Below are positions 1 to 7,923 of a stretch of 43,681 nt of DNA, one piece after another. Within the stretch, counting starts at the first letter, position 1; every line of letters begins with the position of its first letter. The translations under genes and the position numbers were made by a program. This DNA is from a virus: positions 1-43,681 of the IMG/VR virus record IMGVR_UViG_3300027905_000010; one strand, given 5' to 3'. The notes beneath the pieces were generated by a model, which ran no database searches, was not told the DNA's origin, and saw only the letters and a list, made by a program, of their open reading frames with translations.

Positions 1-77
1 TGATGGCCGAAGCCACATCCTGCGCCAGGGCGGCGCCCCCGGTGGCCACGGCCAGGTTGCCCTGGTTGTCGAGCATC
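1..77. repeat. Terminal direct repeat, left copy
   Basis: These 77 bases are identical to 43605-43681. An exact repeat of this length at both ends of an assembly most simply means that the molecule is circular and the assembler kept its k-mer overlap. The unique genome length is then 43,604 bp. The gp25-like gene reads through the join without interruption, which supports true circularity. Confidence 0.95.
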
Positions 78-115
78 AGGTCCCAAGTGCTGGGGTTGAG
101 CTGGAGCGTGTTCAT
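1..115 (-). CDS. GPW/gp25-like baseplate wedge protein, 5' part (crosses the join)
   Basis: The ATG at 113-115 begins MNTLQLNPSTWDLMLDNQGN and the frame runs off base 1 into the right end of the window. Joined across the circle, the product is 116 residues and ends at 43369. Its length, acidic N-terminus and position between spike and baseplate J fit the gp25/W family, which forms part of the baseplate wedge next to the sheath. The start overlaps the spike stop as TGATG, so translation is probably coupled. Confidence 0.75.
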   Translation of the reverse strand, partial: MNTLQLNPSTWDLMLDNQGNLAVATGGAALAQDVASAI

Positions 116-876
116 CAGTGTGGGCCTCCAGTGTTGGCGCCGCCGGCCGTGACGCCGGAGTGCACGTGGCTCTCGAGGCTGACGGTGCCTGCTTTGATGT
201 CCCCGGTGGCGGTGAAGCTGCCGTTGAAGGTGCTGGTGGGCGATCCACCGCCCGTGCCGCCCGCGATCGACCCGGCGATCTGCACGTTCTGGTCGAAGGT
301 GGCCATCCCGGTCACCTCCAGGGTGCCGACGATCTTGGTATTGGTGGCGGTGATGGTGCATTGGCCCGGGGTGAGCACGGCGCTGGTGCCCCCGGGCAGC
401 ACGATGTTGATGGCCCCCTGGGTCACCTGCACGTAGCTGGTGGGCTGCACGGCCATGTTCCAACCACCGAAATACAACGCGTCGGCGAGGCTGAAGCGCC
501 GGGCGCTGGCGGGGCTGGCGGCGGCACCGGTCGCCTTCACGCTGGACAGGTCCCGGTCGGCGAACATGGCCATGCCGATGTCCCCGACCACCGGGTCGAC
601 GATCACCGCGTTGGCGCCGCCCTGGACCCGTAGGTAGGGCACGCCGTAGATGGTGGTGTGGCCCTGGGCCGTGCCGTCGCCGGCCACCTGGTTGACCAGC
701 GGCTGGACATCGACGAACCCGACCAGGAGGCCCGCGCCCGGGTGGACCGCCATCACCTCCACCAGGGTGGCGACGGCCAACTGGCCCAGCTGCTGCTGGA
801 TGATGAACGCCAGCTGGTTCTCAGTGTTGTTCCCGCTGCTGGGCGTCTTCTGAGGATAGACCGCTTGATCCGCCAT
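115..876 (-). CDS. Baseplate central spike protein (gpV / Mu gp45-like)
   Basis: This 253-residue protein is predicted to be the membrane-piercing spike at the tip of the contractile tail. The N-terminal half (about residues 15-130) looks like the OB-fold domain of Gp138/gpV-type spikes, with a segment on purging fluctuating 'GDIGMAMFADRD'. The C-terminus is rich in Gly, Thr and Ser and ends with HVHSGV...GG..TGGP. The HxH pair matches the apex where P2 gpV and phi92 gp138 bind iron. ATG 876 was chosen because it overlaps the hub stop (TGATG) and begins the conserved sequence; a longer frame upstream is only a shadow of the hub gene. Confidence 0.85.
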   Translation of the reverse strand: MADQAVYPQKTPSSGNNTENQLAFIIQQQLGQLAVATLVEVMAVHPGAGLLVGFVDVQPLVNQVAGDGTAQGHTTIYGVPYLRVQGGANAVIVDPVVGDIGMAMFADRDLSSVKATGAAASPASARRFSLADALYFGGWNMAVQPTSYVQVTQGAINIVLPGGTSAVLTPGQCTITATNTKIVGTLEVTGMATFDQNVQIAGSIAGGTGGGSPTSTFNGSFTATGDIKAGTVSLESHVHSGVTAGGANTGGPH

Positions 877-1748
877 CAGTTGCCCACCCAGGTGGCCGAA
901 ACCTTGGATTCCCAGGGGCCGCTCGGGGTCTCGCTGGTCAGGTGGTGCTTGAGCCCGTGCACTCGCCACGTGCCGCAGCAGACCGCGATGGAGGACTGGA
1001 CCACGACCAGGCCGCCCAGTTTGATACCTGGGTTGTAGAGGGTCGACACCTTCAGGCCTTCCTTGTCGAAGAGCGGATATTTCATCATGCCGGTGGCGGC
1101 GGAGATCAGCGGGGCGGTGCCGGCCCGGGCCGTGCCCCTGGGGCAAATGAATAGGGTGTCGTCGTCCACGCCAAACTCGATGTTGGCGGCGGCCGCCACG
1201 GCCCCGGCCTGCTGCATCGCCGTGCCCGGCAGGTAGGGGTTGTGCAGCTGGGCCGTCACCCCGTTGTTCTCGAATGCATACCCCATCTGGCTCGCCAGGG
1301 TCGACATGATCCCGGCCGCCGGGACGCCGCCCGGGAAGCTCTTCGGCGCCACCGGGGCGATCGCCGGGTAGTAGCCGGCCAGAGCCTCGATGCTGAGATA
1401 CAGATCCGGGGCGCTCTGGTAGTCGATCCAGGCCCCGGTGATCTCGCCCCCGAAGGCCGTGGCCAGGCCGAACTGGTCCCCGGCCAGCAGCTGCAACTTC
1501 GAGTGGTGGACCGCCAGGGCCTTCCCGGCTTTGGCCGGCAGGGTCGTGAGCTTGGCCATGTCGTTCTGGTTCATCCCGTAGATCTTCAGCTTCAGCTTGT
1601 TTTTGCTGGGGTGGCCGCCCTTGTCGATCTCGGCGTCCATCTTCAGGCCGGTGAGCTGCACCTGGTTGTTGGTCCCGTCGAAGGTGCCCGACATGAGGGT
1701 CAGGTTTGCCTGCAGGATCTTGCTGTTGAACGAGCTGCCTTGGGTCAT
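876..1748 (-). CDS. Baseplate hub protein (gp27-like)
   Basis: This 290-residue protein is predicted to form the trimeric hub that joins the tail tube to the spike. It starts MTQGSSFNSKILQANLTLMS and is rich in beta-type sequence, including LKLKIYGMNQNDMAKLTTL and a late segment GGLVVVQSSIAV. The order plug, hub, spike, gp25, J is the usual central-baseplate order of simple myoviruses such as Pam3 and E217. The call rests mainly on that order and on length. The stop overlaps the spike start, and 4 bp separate it from the plug gene upstream. Confidence 0.72.
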   Translation of the reverse strand: MTQGSSFNSKILQANLTLMSGTFDGTNNQVQLTGLKMDAEIDKGGHPSKNKLKLKIYGMNQNDMAKLTTLPAKAGKALAVHHSKLQLLAGDQFGLATAFGGEITGAWIDYQSAPDLYLSIEALAGYYPAIAPVAPKSFPGGVPAAGIMSTLASQMGYAFENNGVTAQLHNPYLPGTAMQQAGAVAAAANIEFGVDDDTLFICPRGTARAGTAPLISAATGMMKYPLFDKEGLKVSTLYNPGIKLGGLVVVQSSIAVCCGTWRVHGLKHHLTSETPSGPWESKVSATWVGN

Positions 1749-1752
1749 AGGT

Positions 1753-2055
1753 TCACTTCTGATAGAGGCTGATGGTGCAGTTCTGGCCGCCGAGGGAGAT
1801 GTCTAACTGCTGGGCGGGGACCGCCTGCAGGGGCACCTGGACCAGGGGCTGGCCGGGCTGGTAGTAGAGGAGCTGGTAGCGGCCGCCGGGCCCGATGCCG
1901 GTGTAGAGCGGGTCCGTGTTGCCCTGGGAGTCGTCGAACGCCAGGTTCCCAACGAACCCCAGGTACGGATAGGAGGCGAGCTGCCGGGTGTTCAGACAGG
2001 GCACGCCGGCCCAGAGAGTGACTCCATCGATGGAGAGGTCGCAGTAGAGGTTCAT
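1753..2055 (-). CDS. Baseplate plug protein (Pam3 gp18-like)
   Basis: This 100-residue protein is a compact beta-rich chain ending VPAQQLDISLGGQNCTISLY. A C-terminal 'pQ...v.LgGQ...i.lyq' pattern is typical of the small plug or central-baseplate protein next to the hub in Pam3- and E217-type tails. ATG 2055 overlaps the Dit-like stop by four bases (ATGA). It lies between Dit-like protein and hub, where this family is expected. The family match is from memory of the pattern. Confidence 0.65.
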   Translation of the reverse strand: MNLYCDLSIDGVTLWAGVPCLNTRQLASYPYLGFVGNLAFDDSQGNTDPLYTGIGPGGRYQLLYYQPGQPLVQVPLQAVPAQQLDISLGGQNCTISLYQK

Positions 2056-2594
2056 GAGTTTGAATCCGAATCAGCCTGGGCAATGACGCTGGCCATGGTC
2101 CGGGAGGGCGGCGCCGCCGGGGTCTGGGTCTGGCCCTTCCCTCCGGTCTGCTTGGAGGCGCTGGTGGGGTTCTTGCACTTCGCCGCGGGCAGGGCCGCGG
2201 TTGCGTACGCCGGGGTCACCTCGCGGATCTGCAGCAGCGCCAGGTCCACGACCAGGCCGCTCACACCCCCGTTGTCGGCGGTCTGGTCGTGGCCGTAGCT
2301 CTCCAGGGTCACGTTCAGGTAGACCTTCGTGGGGGTGACCACGTTGTACAGGTTGGTGGAGGCCAGTTCCGTGTCCAGGGCCGCCTGGAACGTCGCCACC
2401 CGGGCCAGCCCGTTGACCGCCAGCCGGACCTTGTTCTGGAACGGCTCCAGCACCTTGTTGAATCCGGCGAAGGAACCCAGCTCCACCGGGAAGGTGGAGG
2501 CCTTCGCCTTGGCGCTCTGTTTCAGGGACAGGACGGAATCCACGTCGAACACCAGGTTCCCACTCAGGTCATAGACGCCCCAGCCGTTCGCCAT
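2052..2594 (-). CDS. Dit-like tail/baseplate protein
   Basis: This 180-residue protein starts MANGWGVYDLSGNLVFDVDS. It follows the tape measure and precedes the plug, the place of the distal-tail adaptor ring in simple myoviruses. The middle holds VPLx-like strands (VYLNVTLESYGHDQTADNG), and the C-terminus is a low-complexity tail with lysine, threonine and proline (SASKQTGGKGQTQTPAAPPS), probably a flexible linker. ATG 2594 sits 1 bp from the tape-measure stop; an in-frame start further upstream would lie inside that gene. Confidence 0.65.
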   Translation of the reverse strand: MANGWGVYDLSGNLVFDVDSVLSLKQSAKAKASTFPVELGSFAGFNKVLEPFQNKVRLAVNGLARVATFQAALDTELASTNLYNVVTPTKVYLNVTLESYGHDQTADNGGVSGLVVDLALLQIREVTPAYATAALPAAKCKNPTSASKQTGGKGQTQTPAAPPSRTMASVIAQADSDSNS

Positions 2595-2595
2595 A

Positions 2596-4242
2596 TCAGA
2601 AGCCCCCGTCGAACTGATCAACCAGGGAGGAATGCGACTGGATGGCGCCGGGCAGATCCTGGGCCAGGCCCTGGGCATCCTTCGCCTGGGTATTGATGGT
2701 GCCGATGGTGACGTGGGTCTGCCGGGTGCTGTTGGTGGTGGACCGGTTGTTGGAGACGGAGGACGGCCGCAGGGCCATGCCGGCGCTCGCCGTGGGGGCT
2801 CCGGCGTAGGCGTGGGTCAGGCCGGTGACAGCCCCCACATCGCCGACGGCCGCCTTGACCGCACCGACCGCCCCCTTCACGTCCCCGTGGAGGATGGCGC
2901 TCAGAAAGTGCCCCTCCTGCTTGTAGATGTCGATGATGGCCTTGAGCTTGGACCAGATCCATTCCAGCGGGGCCATGGCCGATTCCTTCAGGCCCCGCCA
3001 CATCTTGGCGCCGGCCTTCTCGATGTCGAAGAACGCCAGGGCCAGGAAGTAGACAATGTCCAGGCCGATCTCATGGAACCAGTGGCCCACCTCCTTGAAG
3101 TGCGTCACCAGGAGGTAGAGTCCGCCGGCAATCACAGCGATCGCACCGATGATGAGGTTGGTGGGGCCAAGGGCCATGACCCACGCCCAGGCAGCGGAGA
3201 CCCCGGCAGTGATCGCGGCAGAGGAAACGAAGACCAGGGCAGTTCCGATGCCCGTCAGCGCAGCCTTGATGATCTGCGGGTGTTCCTTCGCCCAGGCCGC
3301 TGCCGAGGCCAGGGCATGGCCAATGGCGAGCAGCGCCGGCATCAGCACGGCCATCAGTTCCCGCCCTGTGGCGGCGGCGCTGTCCTTGAAATCCAGCATG
3401 CTCTGCTCGAGCTTCTCCGCCTGCTCGCCTTGCTCCTTGGAGGCCACGCCGAGGGCCTTCTGGTGCGCCACCAGGTCCGCCATGCCGTCCTTGCCCTGGG
3501 TCAACAGCCGGATCGTGCCCTCGTCCAGCCCCAGGCGTTCGCCCAGGCCCTGGGCCTTGGCTTCGCTCATGCCCTGCATCTTCTCGGCCAGCAGTCCCAG
3601 GGTCCCGATGGCGTCTTTTCCCTTGAGGGCGACTTCGGAGATCCCCAGGCCGGCGAAGACCTCCAGGGCCATCTTGGACCGGGGCCCATGGATGGCGATC
3701 AGTTCCAGCCGGCTGTTCAGCCCCTTCAAGGAGGCGTCGAGGCCTTCGCTGGTGCCGCCCACCCGCTTCACGGCGCCCTGCAGGGCCTCCAGCTCCTCCA
3801 CGTCGACGTTCAGGGTCTTGGCCAGCCGGCCGGCCCCCACCTCGGCCTCGAGGGTCGACTTGATGAACTCAACCATGCCGGCGGCGGCCGCCATGATCCC
3901 GAAGAATTCCAGGGCCGCCTCCCCTACCCCCTTGAAGAACTCCTTCCCTTTCTCGGTCTGCTCTTTGATTTTTTCGTTGGCTTCCTTGGTCTCCTTGATC
4001 AGGTTGTCCTTGATCTTCTTGGCGGCCTTCAGCGCAGCAGCCTGGACCTCCTTCGCTGATTCCCGGGCAGCGGCGATCTCCCCGGCGCTCTTGCCCTTGG
4101 CGGCCTCGACGGTGGCCTTGTACGTGGCCTTCGCCTTCTTCACCAGTTCCTCGTAGACCTTTTCCGCGTCTTCCGCTCCCTTGTGCATCTCATCGGTTTT
4201 TATCCCGAAGGAGACATAGAAAGCATCCAGGATGGTGGCCAT
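2596..4242 (-). CDS. Tail tape measure protein
   Basis: This 548-residue protein sets tail length and is threaded through the tube. Residues about 20-105 are a lysine/glutamate-rich coiled coil. A hydrophobic stretch occurs near 115-125, and several more lie at about 330-380 (ITAGVSAAWAWVMAL, LIIGAIAVIAGGLYLL). The C-terminus is Ser/Thr/Asn-rich. At roughly 1.5 angstrom per residue the tail would be near 80 nm, an inference from length alone. The ATG overlaps the stop of the frameshifted chaperone (TAATG), the expected gene order. Confidence 0.92.
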   Translation of the reverse strand: MATILDAFYVSFGIKTDEMHKGAEDAEKVYEELVKKAKATYKATVEAAKGKSAGEIAAARESAKEVQAAALKAAKKIKDNLIKETKEANEKIKEQTEKGKEFFKGVGEAALEFFGIMAAAAGMVEFIKSTLEAEVGAGRLAKTLNVDVEELEALQGAVKRVGGTSEGLDASLKGLNSRLELIAIHGPRSKMALEVFAGLGISEVALKGKDAIGTLGLLAEKMQGMSEAKAQGLGERLGLDEGTIRLLTQGKDGMADLVAHQKALGVASKEQGEQAEKLEQSMLDFKDSAAATGRELMAVLMPALLAIGHALASAAAWAKEHPQIIKAALTGIGTALVFVSSAAITAGVSAAWAWVMALGPTNLIIGAIAVIAGGLYLLVTHFKEVGHWFHEIGLDIVYFLALAFFDIEKAGAKMWRGLKESAMAPLEWIWSKLKAIIDIYKQEGHFLSAILHGDVKGAVGAVKAAVGDVGAVTGLTHAYAGAPTASAGMALRPSSVSNNRSTTNSTRQTHVTIGTINTQAKDAQGLAQDLPGAIQSHSSLVDQFDGGF

Positions 4243-4882
4243 TATTCATTCCCCCGCTTGGCTGCGACGCGCTCGTTGTGGTTGTCGACTCGAATGACTT
4301 CCAACATGTCGTAGGCATCCTCAAGGCTATAAACGGTTTGCAGTTCGTGGAGGGTGGCGTGCCTGCGCGAAACGATCACGCCTATGAGCGGCGGGACATT
4401 CGTGTAATTGGCGCCACCTGGGAGGCCGTCGGAGTCTTGGAGGTCGAGGGCTCGACGGCCGGCGAAAAACCCGTTTGCAGCTTCAGCAACGCACCCCGCA
4501 GCTTCAACAGGGTGGGAACTTCCTGGATGTCTCCGGCCTGCTTGTTGAGGGGGCGAGAGAAGTCTGGGTTCCCCACCGGGTCAGGCATGAACCGGATGCA
4601 CTCCAGCATCTCGTCCAGGAGCGGCTCGACCTTCTTCCAGTCGAGCTGGCCCAGCCCGCCCACCAGGGCGCCAAGGATGGCCGACATAGCCTCCTCGGTC
4701 ACCAGCGCCATCATGCCGCCGGCGGCCATCTCCGGAGGGATCTTGACCCCGCCCTCGATGAGCGCCAGGAAGGCCCGGATCGCCCACTTCTCGGCCCGAA
4801 AAGCATCCATCCGGGTCAGCAGGAAGACTTTGCCCTTGTCCGGGCCCTTGGAATCGACGGTAAACGGTTCGCTGTTCAGCAT
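4242..4882 (-). CDS. Tail assembly chaperone, -1 frameshift (GT-like) fusion
   Basis: Translation of 4882-4466 continues in the -1 frame from 4466 to the TAA at 4242-4244, giving 139 + 74 = 213 residues. The extension contains ATLHELQTVYSLEDAYDMLE followed by a stretch ending KRGNE. This is the 'HEL.tvYs.ed.y.mlE' pattern common at the end of tail chaperone extensions. The -1 frame is open throughout and has no start codon of its own with a good ribosome site. Its stop abuts the tape-measure ATG, as in lambda G/T. Confidence 0.87.
4382..4882 (-). CDS. Tail assembly chaperone, short (G-like) form
   Basis: This 166-residue product is predicted to coat the tape measure and recruit tube subunits during tail assembly. 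It starts MLNSEPFTVDSKGPDKGKVF and is helical and acidic through residues 30-110. It is the zero-frame form, ending after SRRS at 4382. The tube gene stop overlaps the ATG (TAATG). Lengths and place (tube, chaperones, tape measure) are standard. A slippery heptamer within the gene produces a longer form, annotated separately. Confidence 0.85.
   Translation of the reverse strand: MLNSEPFTVDSKGPDKGKVFLLTRMDAFRAEKWAIRAFLALIEGGVKIPPEMAAGGMMALVTEEAMSAILGALVGGLGQLDWKKVEPLLDEMLECIRFMPDPVGNPDFSRPLNKQAGDIQEVPTLLKLRGALLKLQTGFSPAVEPSTSKTPTASQVAPITRMSRRS
4466..4472 (-). promoter_or_regulatory. Programmed -1 ribosomal frameshift site (GGGTTTT)
   Basis: On the coding strand the zero-frame codons are acG GGT TTT, an exact X XXY YYZ heptamer with X=G and Y=T. 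After slipping, the ribosome reads GGG TTT TTC. It sits in the overlap between the short chaperone and its extension, as in lambda G/GT. No downstream pseudoknot was worked out. Confidence 0.85.
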
Positions 4883-5316
4883 TACAGCGCCGTCTTCTGG
4901 ACGAGCTGCCAGGTGATTTCATAGGTCAGCGGATCCAGCAGTTTCTTGCCGTCGGGCATGTCTTTGTAATCGGTCAGGAACCCCTGGTAGCAGCTGTATT
5001 CCTGGCCATTCGACGGAAACATGGCGGTCATCGAGGCAGGGATGCTGTCGCCCAGGGAATCCTCAGCGGACGCCCAGTCGTCGAAGACCTGCTGGCTCTC
5101 GCTGGAGGCCTCCAGGTGGACCTTCGACACCCGGGGCTGGATCTGCTTGCCCCCGCTGAGGATGCCGTCGACGCCCATCCTGGTGATGTTCGGCTTCCGG
5201 CTGGCAAGGTCGAAAATATCGTCGGTCTTGAATCCCTGCAGCTGCACCCCACTGTCGTAGACGCCGGGAATGGTGAGGATCAGGACCACATCGTTGGAGG
5301 TGAGAGAACGGGTCAC
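4882..5316 (-). CDS. Tail tube protein (DUF3277, phage_tube_2)
   Basis: This 144-residue protein is predicted to polymerise into the inner tail tube. It begins MTRSLTSNDVVLILTIPGVY and carries LQGFKTDDIFDLASRKPNIT, the 'F.tDDif..' feature of the DUF3277 tube family. It lies directly after the sheath gene, with 9 bp between them, and just before the chaperones. The ATG at 5316 gives the usual family length. Confidence 0.85.
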   Translation of the reverse strand: MTRSLTSNDVVLILTIPGVYDSGVQLQGFKTDDIFDLASRKPNITRMGVDGILSGGKQIQPRVSKVHLEASSESQQVFDDWASAEDSLGDSIPASMTAMFPSNGQEYSCYQGFLTDYKDMPDGKKLLDPLTYEITWQLVQKTAL

Positions 5317-5325
5317 AGGTGCTCC

Positions 5326-7026
5326 TTACTGGATGTTGATGCTGGCGACATTGAGGGTCTGCAGGCCGAAGGCGCCCGTGTACCAGAACAGGCAGGGCGG
5401 CGTGAGCAGCGGCGAGGCCGGCGCGTTGACCTGGAAATACCAGCCGACCGAGTTGAGGGTGCCGGCGATGTTCTGCCCGGCCTGGCTGTTGACCAGGGCC
5501 TGCTGGGTGGAGGTCAGGGTCACCCCGGTCTGGATCACCCCGTTCTTGATGGCCTGAGCGAACAGGGTCTTGAGCGCCGCCTTGATGAGCGCGTAGCCGG
5601 CGGGGTCGTTGGGCACCGAATTCGCCCCGGTGAACACGTCCATCTCGCACAGCTGGATATTGGCGTTCAGCCAGATCGCATCCACGTAGGCGCCGATCTG
5701 CCCGAAGGCGCCGCTGATCTGGCCCGGGTAGAGAATGTTCCACTGGGTGGCAGCGGTGGCGTAGGTGCCCACGTAGTTCCCGCCGTTGGCCACGACGTTC
5801 GCCGCGGTCACGGCGTCGGTCACGCTGGGGGTGAGGGCGGCGTTCGGGGTCTTGAACTGGTGGTCGAGCCGGCCATTGCTCACGCCATAGTTCGTGGAGG
5901 CGGTGAGAGACAGCTCGAAGGCACACTCCTGGGGGGTGAGGAACCAGCAGGTGCCACCGACGCTGTTCTGGGTCAGCCAGTAGCCAAAGCCCGTGTACGA
6001 GGCGTGCGCGCCCCGGGCGGTGGCGTCCGTGGTATACGGCGCGTAATAGAACTGGGTCGGATAGCCCGAGCACCAGGTGGCGAAGGCCTGCTTGTCAGTA
6101 TCGATCGGCTCGAAGGCGTGGCTGAAGCCGGCCCAGTTCGAGGTCTGGGCCACCAGGGCGGTCATGGCGTCCGCTGGGGTCATGGCGGCGCTGCCCTGGC
6201 TGAGGGTGCCCGCGTTGCCCGAGGCCAGGCCCAGCGTGGCGGCGAGGGTGCCGGTGGCGTAGGTCATGGTGCTGGTGGCGCCGGTGGTGCCGGACGTGAC
6301 CACGAACGCGTTGTAGAGCGAGGACCAGGTCACCGCGGCGGAGCCGGTCAGGCCCAGGGCCGTGGTGAGCAGGGCGGCGGCGTTCGAGAACGAGGTGGCC
6401 GCGGCCAGGGTCACGGTGGCGAAGGTCTTGACCACGCCGTCGATGGTGACGCTCAGGGAGCCGCTGGTGATCGCCTGGATCTGGGCCAGGGTCAGGCTGG
6501 AGGTCGCACCGACCAGGAACGCCGCGCAGGCGGTGGTGGCGTAGCGGCTGAAGATCAAGGCCTGGGGCGTCTGGGTGCCGATGGTGAACCCGGCGAAATA
6601 CACCTGGGCCATCTGGTATTCCAGGCAGTTCGAGGTCATGGCGCTGGAGGTCGCCTGGGTGAAGCCCGGGCCGGAGATGGTCACGGTGCCGATGCCGGTC
6701 ACGCTGGAGTAGGTGCCGATGGCGGTGATCACGCTGCCGGGCGGCACGCCGACGGCCTGGGCGCCCTGGATCTGCTGGCCCACCGCCAGAGCCCCGGAGA
6801 TGGTCTGGGTGACGGTCAGGGTGTTGCCGCTGCAGGTGGCGGTGAAGTTGCAGCTGTAGTTCCCGAAGTAGGCCAGCACCGAGGCCAGGGTCGGGAACGA
6901 CATCGGGGTGCCGACCGGCAGGTAGGGATACTGGCTGAGGATGACCCCGTTCAGGGTCTCCTGGGCGCCGCCCCCGGAGACCACGCTGGGCGTGACGGAG
7001 ATGAGCTGCTTGACGGGGATGGACAT
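5326..7026 (-). CDS. Contractile tail sheath protein (DUF3383)
   Basis: This 566-residue protein is predicted to form the contractile sheath. It has the DUF3383 pattern of N-terminal SIPVKQLISVTPSVVSGGG, repeated T/A/S-rich segments (about 180-280) and WAGFSHAFEPIDTDKQAFA near 300. The C-terminal part contains the conserved core. Residues about 57-128 look like an inserted repeat domain (TLTVTQTISGALAVGQQIQG ... GTVTIS) absent from minimal sheaths. The same motif occurs in the cement protein and baseplate J. ATG 7026 begins the family's typical short N-terminus. Confidence 0.88.
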   Translation of the reverse strand: MSIPVKQLISVTPSVVSGGGAQETLNGVILSQYPYLPVGTPMSFPTLASVLAYFGNYSCNFTATCSGNTLTVTQTISGALAVGQQIQGAQAVGVPPGSVITAIGTYSSVTGIGTVTISGPGFTQATSSAMTSNCLEYQMAQVYFAGFTIGTQTPQALIFSRYATTACAAFLVGATSSLTLAQIQAITSGSLSVTIDGVVKTFATVTLAAATSFSNAAALLTTALGLTGSAAVTWSSLYNAFVVTSGTTGATSTMTYATGTLAATLGLASGNAGTLSQGSAAMTPADAMTALVAQTSNWAGFSHAFEPIDTDKQAFATWCSGYPTQFYYAPYTTDATARGAHASYTGFGYWLTQNSVGGTCWFLTPQECAFELSLTASTNYGVSNGRLDHQFKTPNAALTPSVTDAVTAANVVANGGNYVGTYATAATQWNILYPGQISGAFGQIGAYVDAIWLNANIQLCEMDVFTGANSVPNDPAGYALIKAALKTLFAQAIKNGVIQTGVTLTSTQQALVNSQAGQNIAGTLNSVGWYFQVNAPASPLLTPPCLFWYTGAFGLQTLNVASINIQ

Positions 7027-7036
7027 GGGCGCCCTC

Positions 7037-7555
7037 CTAGGGCTTGGTGAGGATGTCGAGGATGGTGGGCTTGGGGACGGTCAGGAACGTCATGGGCGCG
7101 GCCATGGCCGGGTTGAACTGCATGTGCAGCAGGACGATCCACCGCTCCTCGTACTGCTCCTCGCCGTTGATGCCGGACAGCTCGACGGGGTCATCGGCCC
7201 AGAGCGGGGTGAGCCCGTAGGGCGCCAGGAAGGCCACCGCGAGGGGGGACTGCCACATGGTGGCGATGACGTTGGCCCAGTCGCCGGAGGCGGTGCCGTA
7301 GCAGTCGGCCTGGATCTGGAAATCCTTCGGGGTGGTGGTGGTGACCGTGCCGCCGGTCCCGCTGTAGACGACCGTGTTTGCCCCATGCCGCTTCTGGGTC
7401 TTGTGCAGCATGTTCACGAACCCGGTCTTGGGCGCGGCCGCCCGGTTCTGCAACTCCTGGACGACGGCGGCGGTGGGCAGGCCCAGGGCATCCATTAGCC
7501 AGGCCTTCAGCCCGGTGAAGATCTGGACGGCGGTGATGGAAGGGGTGAAGGTCAT
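7037..7555 (-). CDS. Tail terminator / neck protein (LIC_12616-like)
   Basis: This 172-residue protein lies just upstream of the sheath, where the terminator that caps the tail tube is usually encoded. It starts MTFTPSITAVQIFTGLKAWL, contains the segment HKTQKRHGANTVVYSGTGG, and ends with a segment running through EERWIVLLHMQFNPAMAAP. Length and order fit the LIC_12616 neck-terminator family. The start abuts the stop of the preceding gene. Confidence 0.62.
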   Translation of the reverse strand: MTFTPSITAVQIFTGLKAWLMDALGLPTAAVVQELQNRAAAPKTGFVNMLHKTQKRHGANTVVYSGTGGTVTTTTPKDFQIQADCYGTASGDWANVIATMWQSPLAVAFLAPYGLTPLWADDPVELSGINGEEQYEERWIVLLHMQFNPAMAAPMTFLTVPKPTILDILTKP

Positions 7556-7923
7556 CAGGACAGCTGCTGGATGAGGCCGACGGCGGACCAGTCGGGCCAG
7601 GATTCGAAGACGGTGGCCACCAGCCAGATGGTGCCATCCGGCAGGGTCAGCAGGTCGCCGCCCTGGCCGGAGGCGCGCACCACGCCGTTCAGGTCGCCCT
7701 TCACGTAGGCCTTCCGGGTGACGCCCTGGATGTTCAGGCCGTTCAGGTGCTGGATGTCCTTGCCGGAGAGGCCCTGGACGTTGACCAGGCCGGTGGCGGT
7801 GGCATAGGTGGGCACCAGGGAGCCGTCCGCCTGAGGGGTGCTGCCGGTGCTGGTCCGGATGGTGGCCACCACCGACGGGTTTACGGCGCCGGCGCAGTTG
7901 GAGGCGAGCCCGTGGAGGTTCAT
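7555..7923 (-). CDS. Conserved head-tail joining protein, function unassigned
   Basis: This 122-residue protein starts MNLHGLASNCAGAVNPSVVA and contains DIQHLNGLNIQGVTRKAYVK and GGDLLTLPDGTIWLVATVFE. I recognise it as a conserved head-tail region protein of DUF2184/DUF4054-type myoviruses, usually called hypothetical. It lies between the gp10-like completion protein and the tail terminator, so a neck or joining role is inferred from order alone. It overlaps its upstream neighbour by four bases. Confidence 0.6.
   Translation of the reverse strand: MNLHGLASNCAGAVNPSVVATIRTSTGSTPQADGSLVPTYATATGLVNVQGLSGKDIQHLNGLNIQGVTRKAYVKGDLNGVVRASGQGGDLLTLPDGTIWLVATVFESWPDWSAVGLIQQLS

Noticed and set aside
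1-77. Biological terminal redundancy or cohesive end
   Set aside because: It lies in the middle of a gene, is 77 bp long and is better explained as an assembly overlap on a circular molecule.
2632-4059. Long plus-strand frame of 475 codons opposite the tape measure gene
   Set aside because: It is Gly/His/Leu/Gln-rich antisense shadow sequence of a well-recognised minus-strand gene and has no ribosome site.
5116-7050. Plus-strand frame of 644 codons across tube and sheath genes
   Set aside because: Composition (Gly, Arg, His, Val repeats) is typical of the antisense of GC-rich coding DNA; sheath and tube families are clear on the minus strand.
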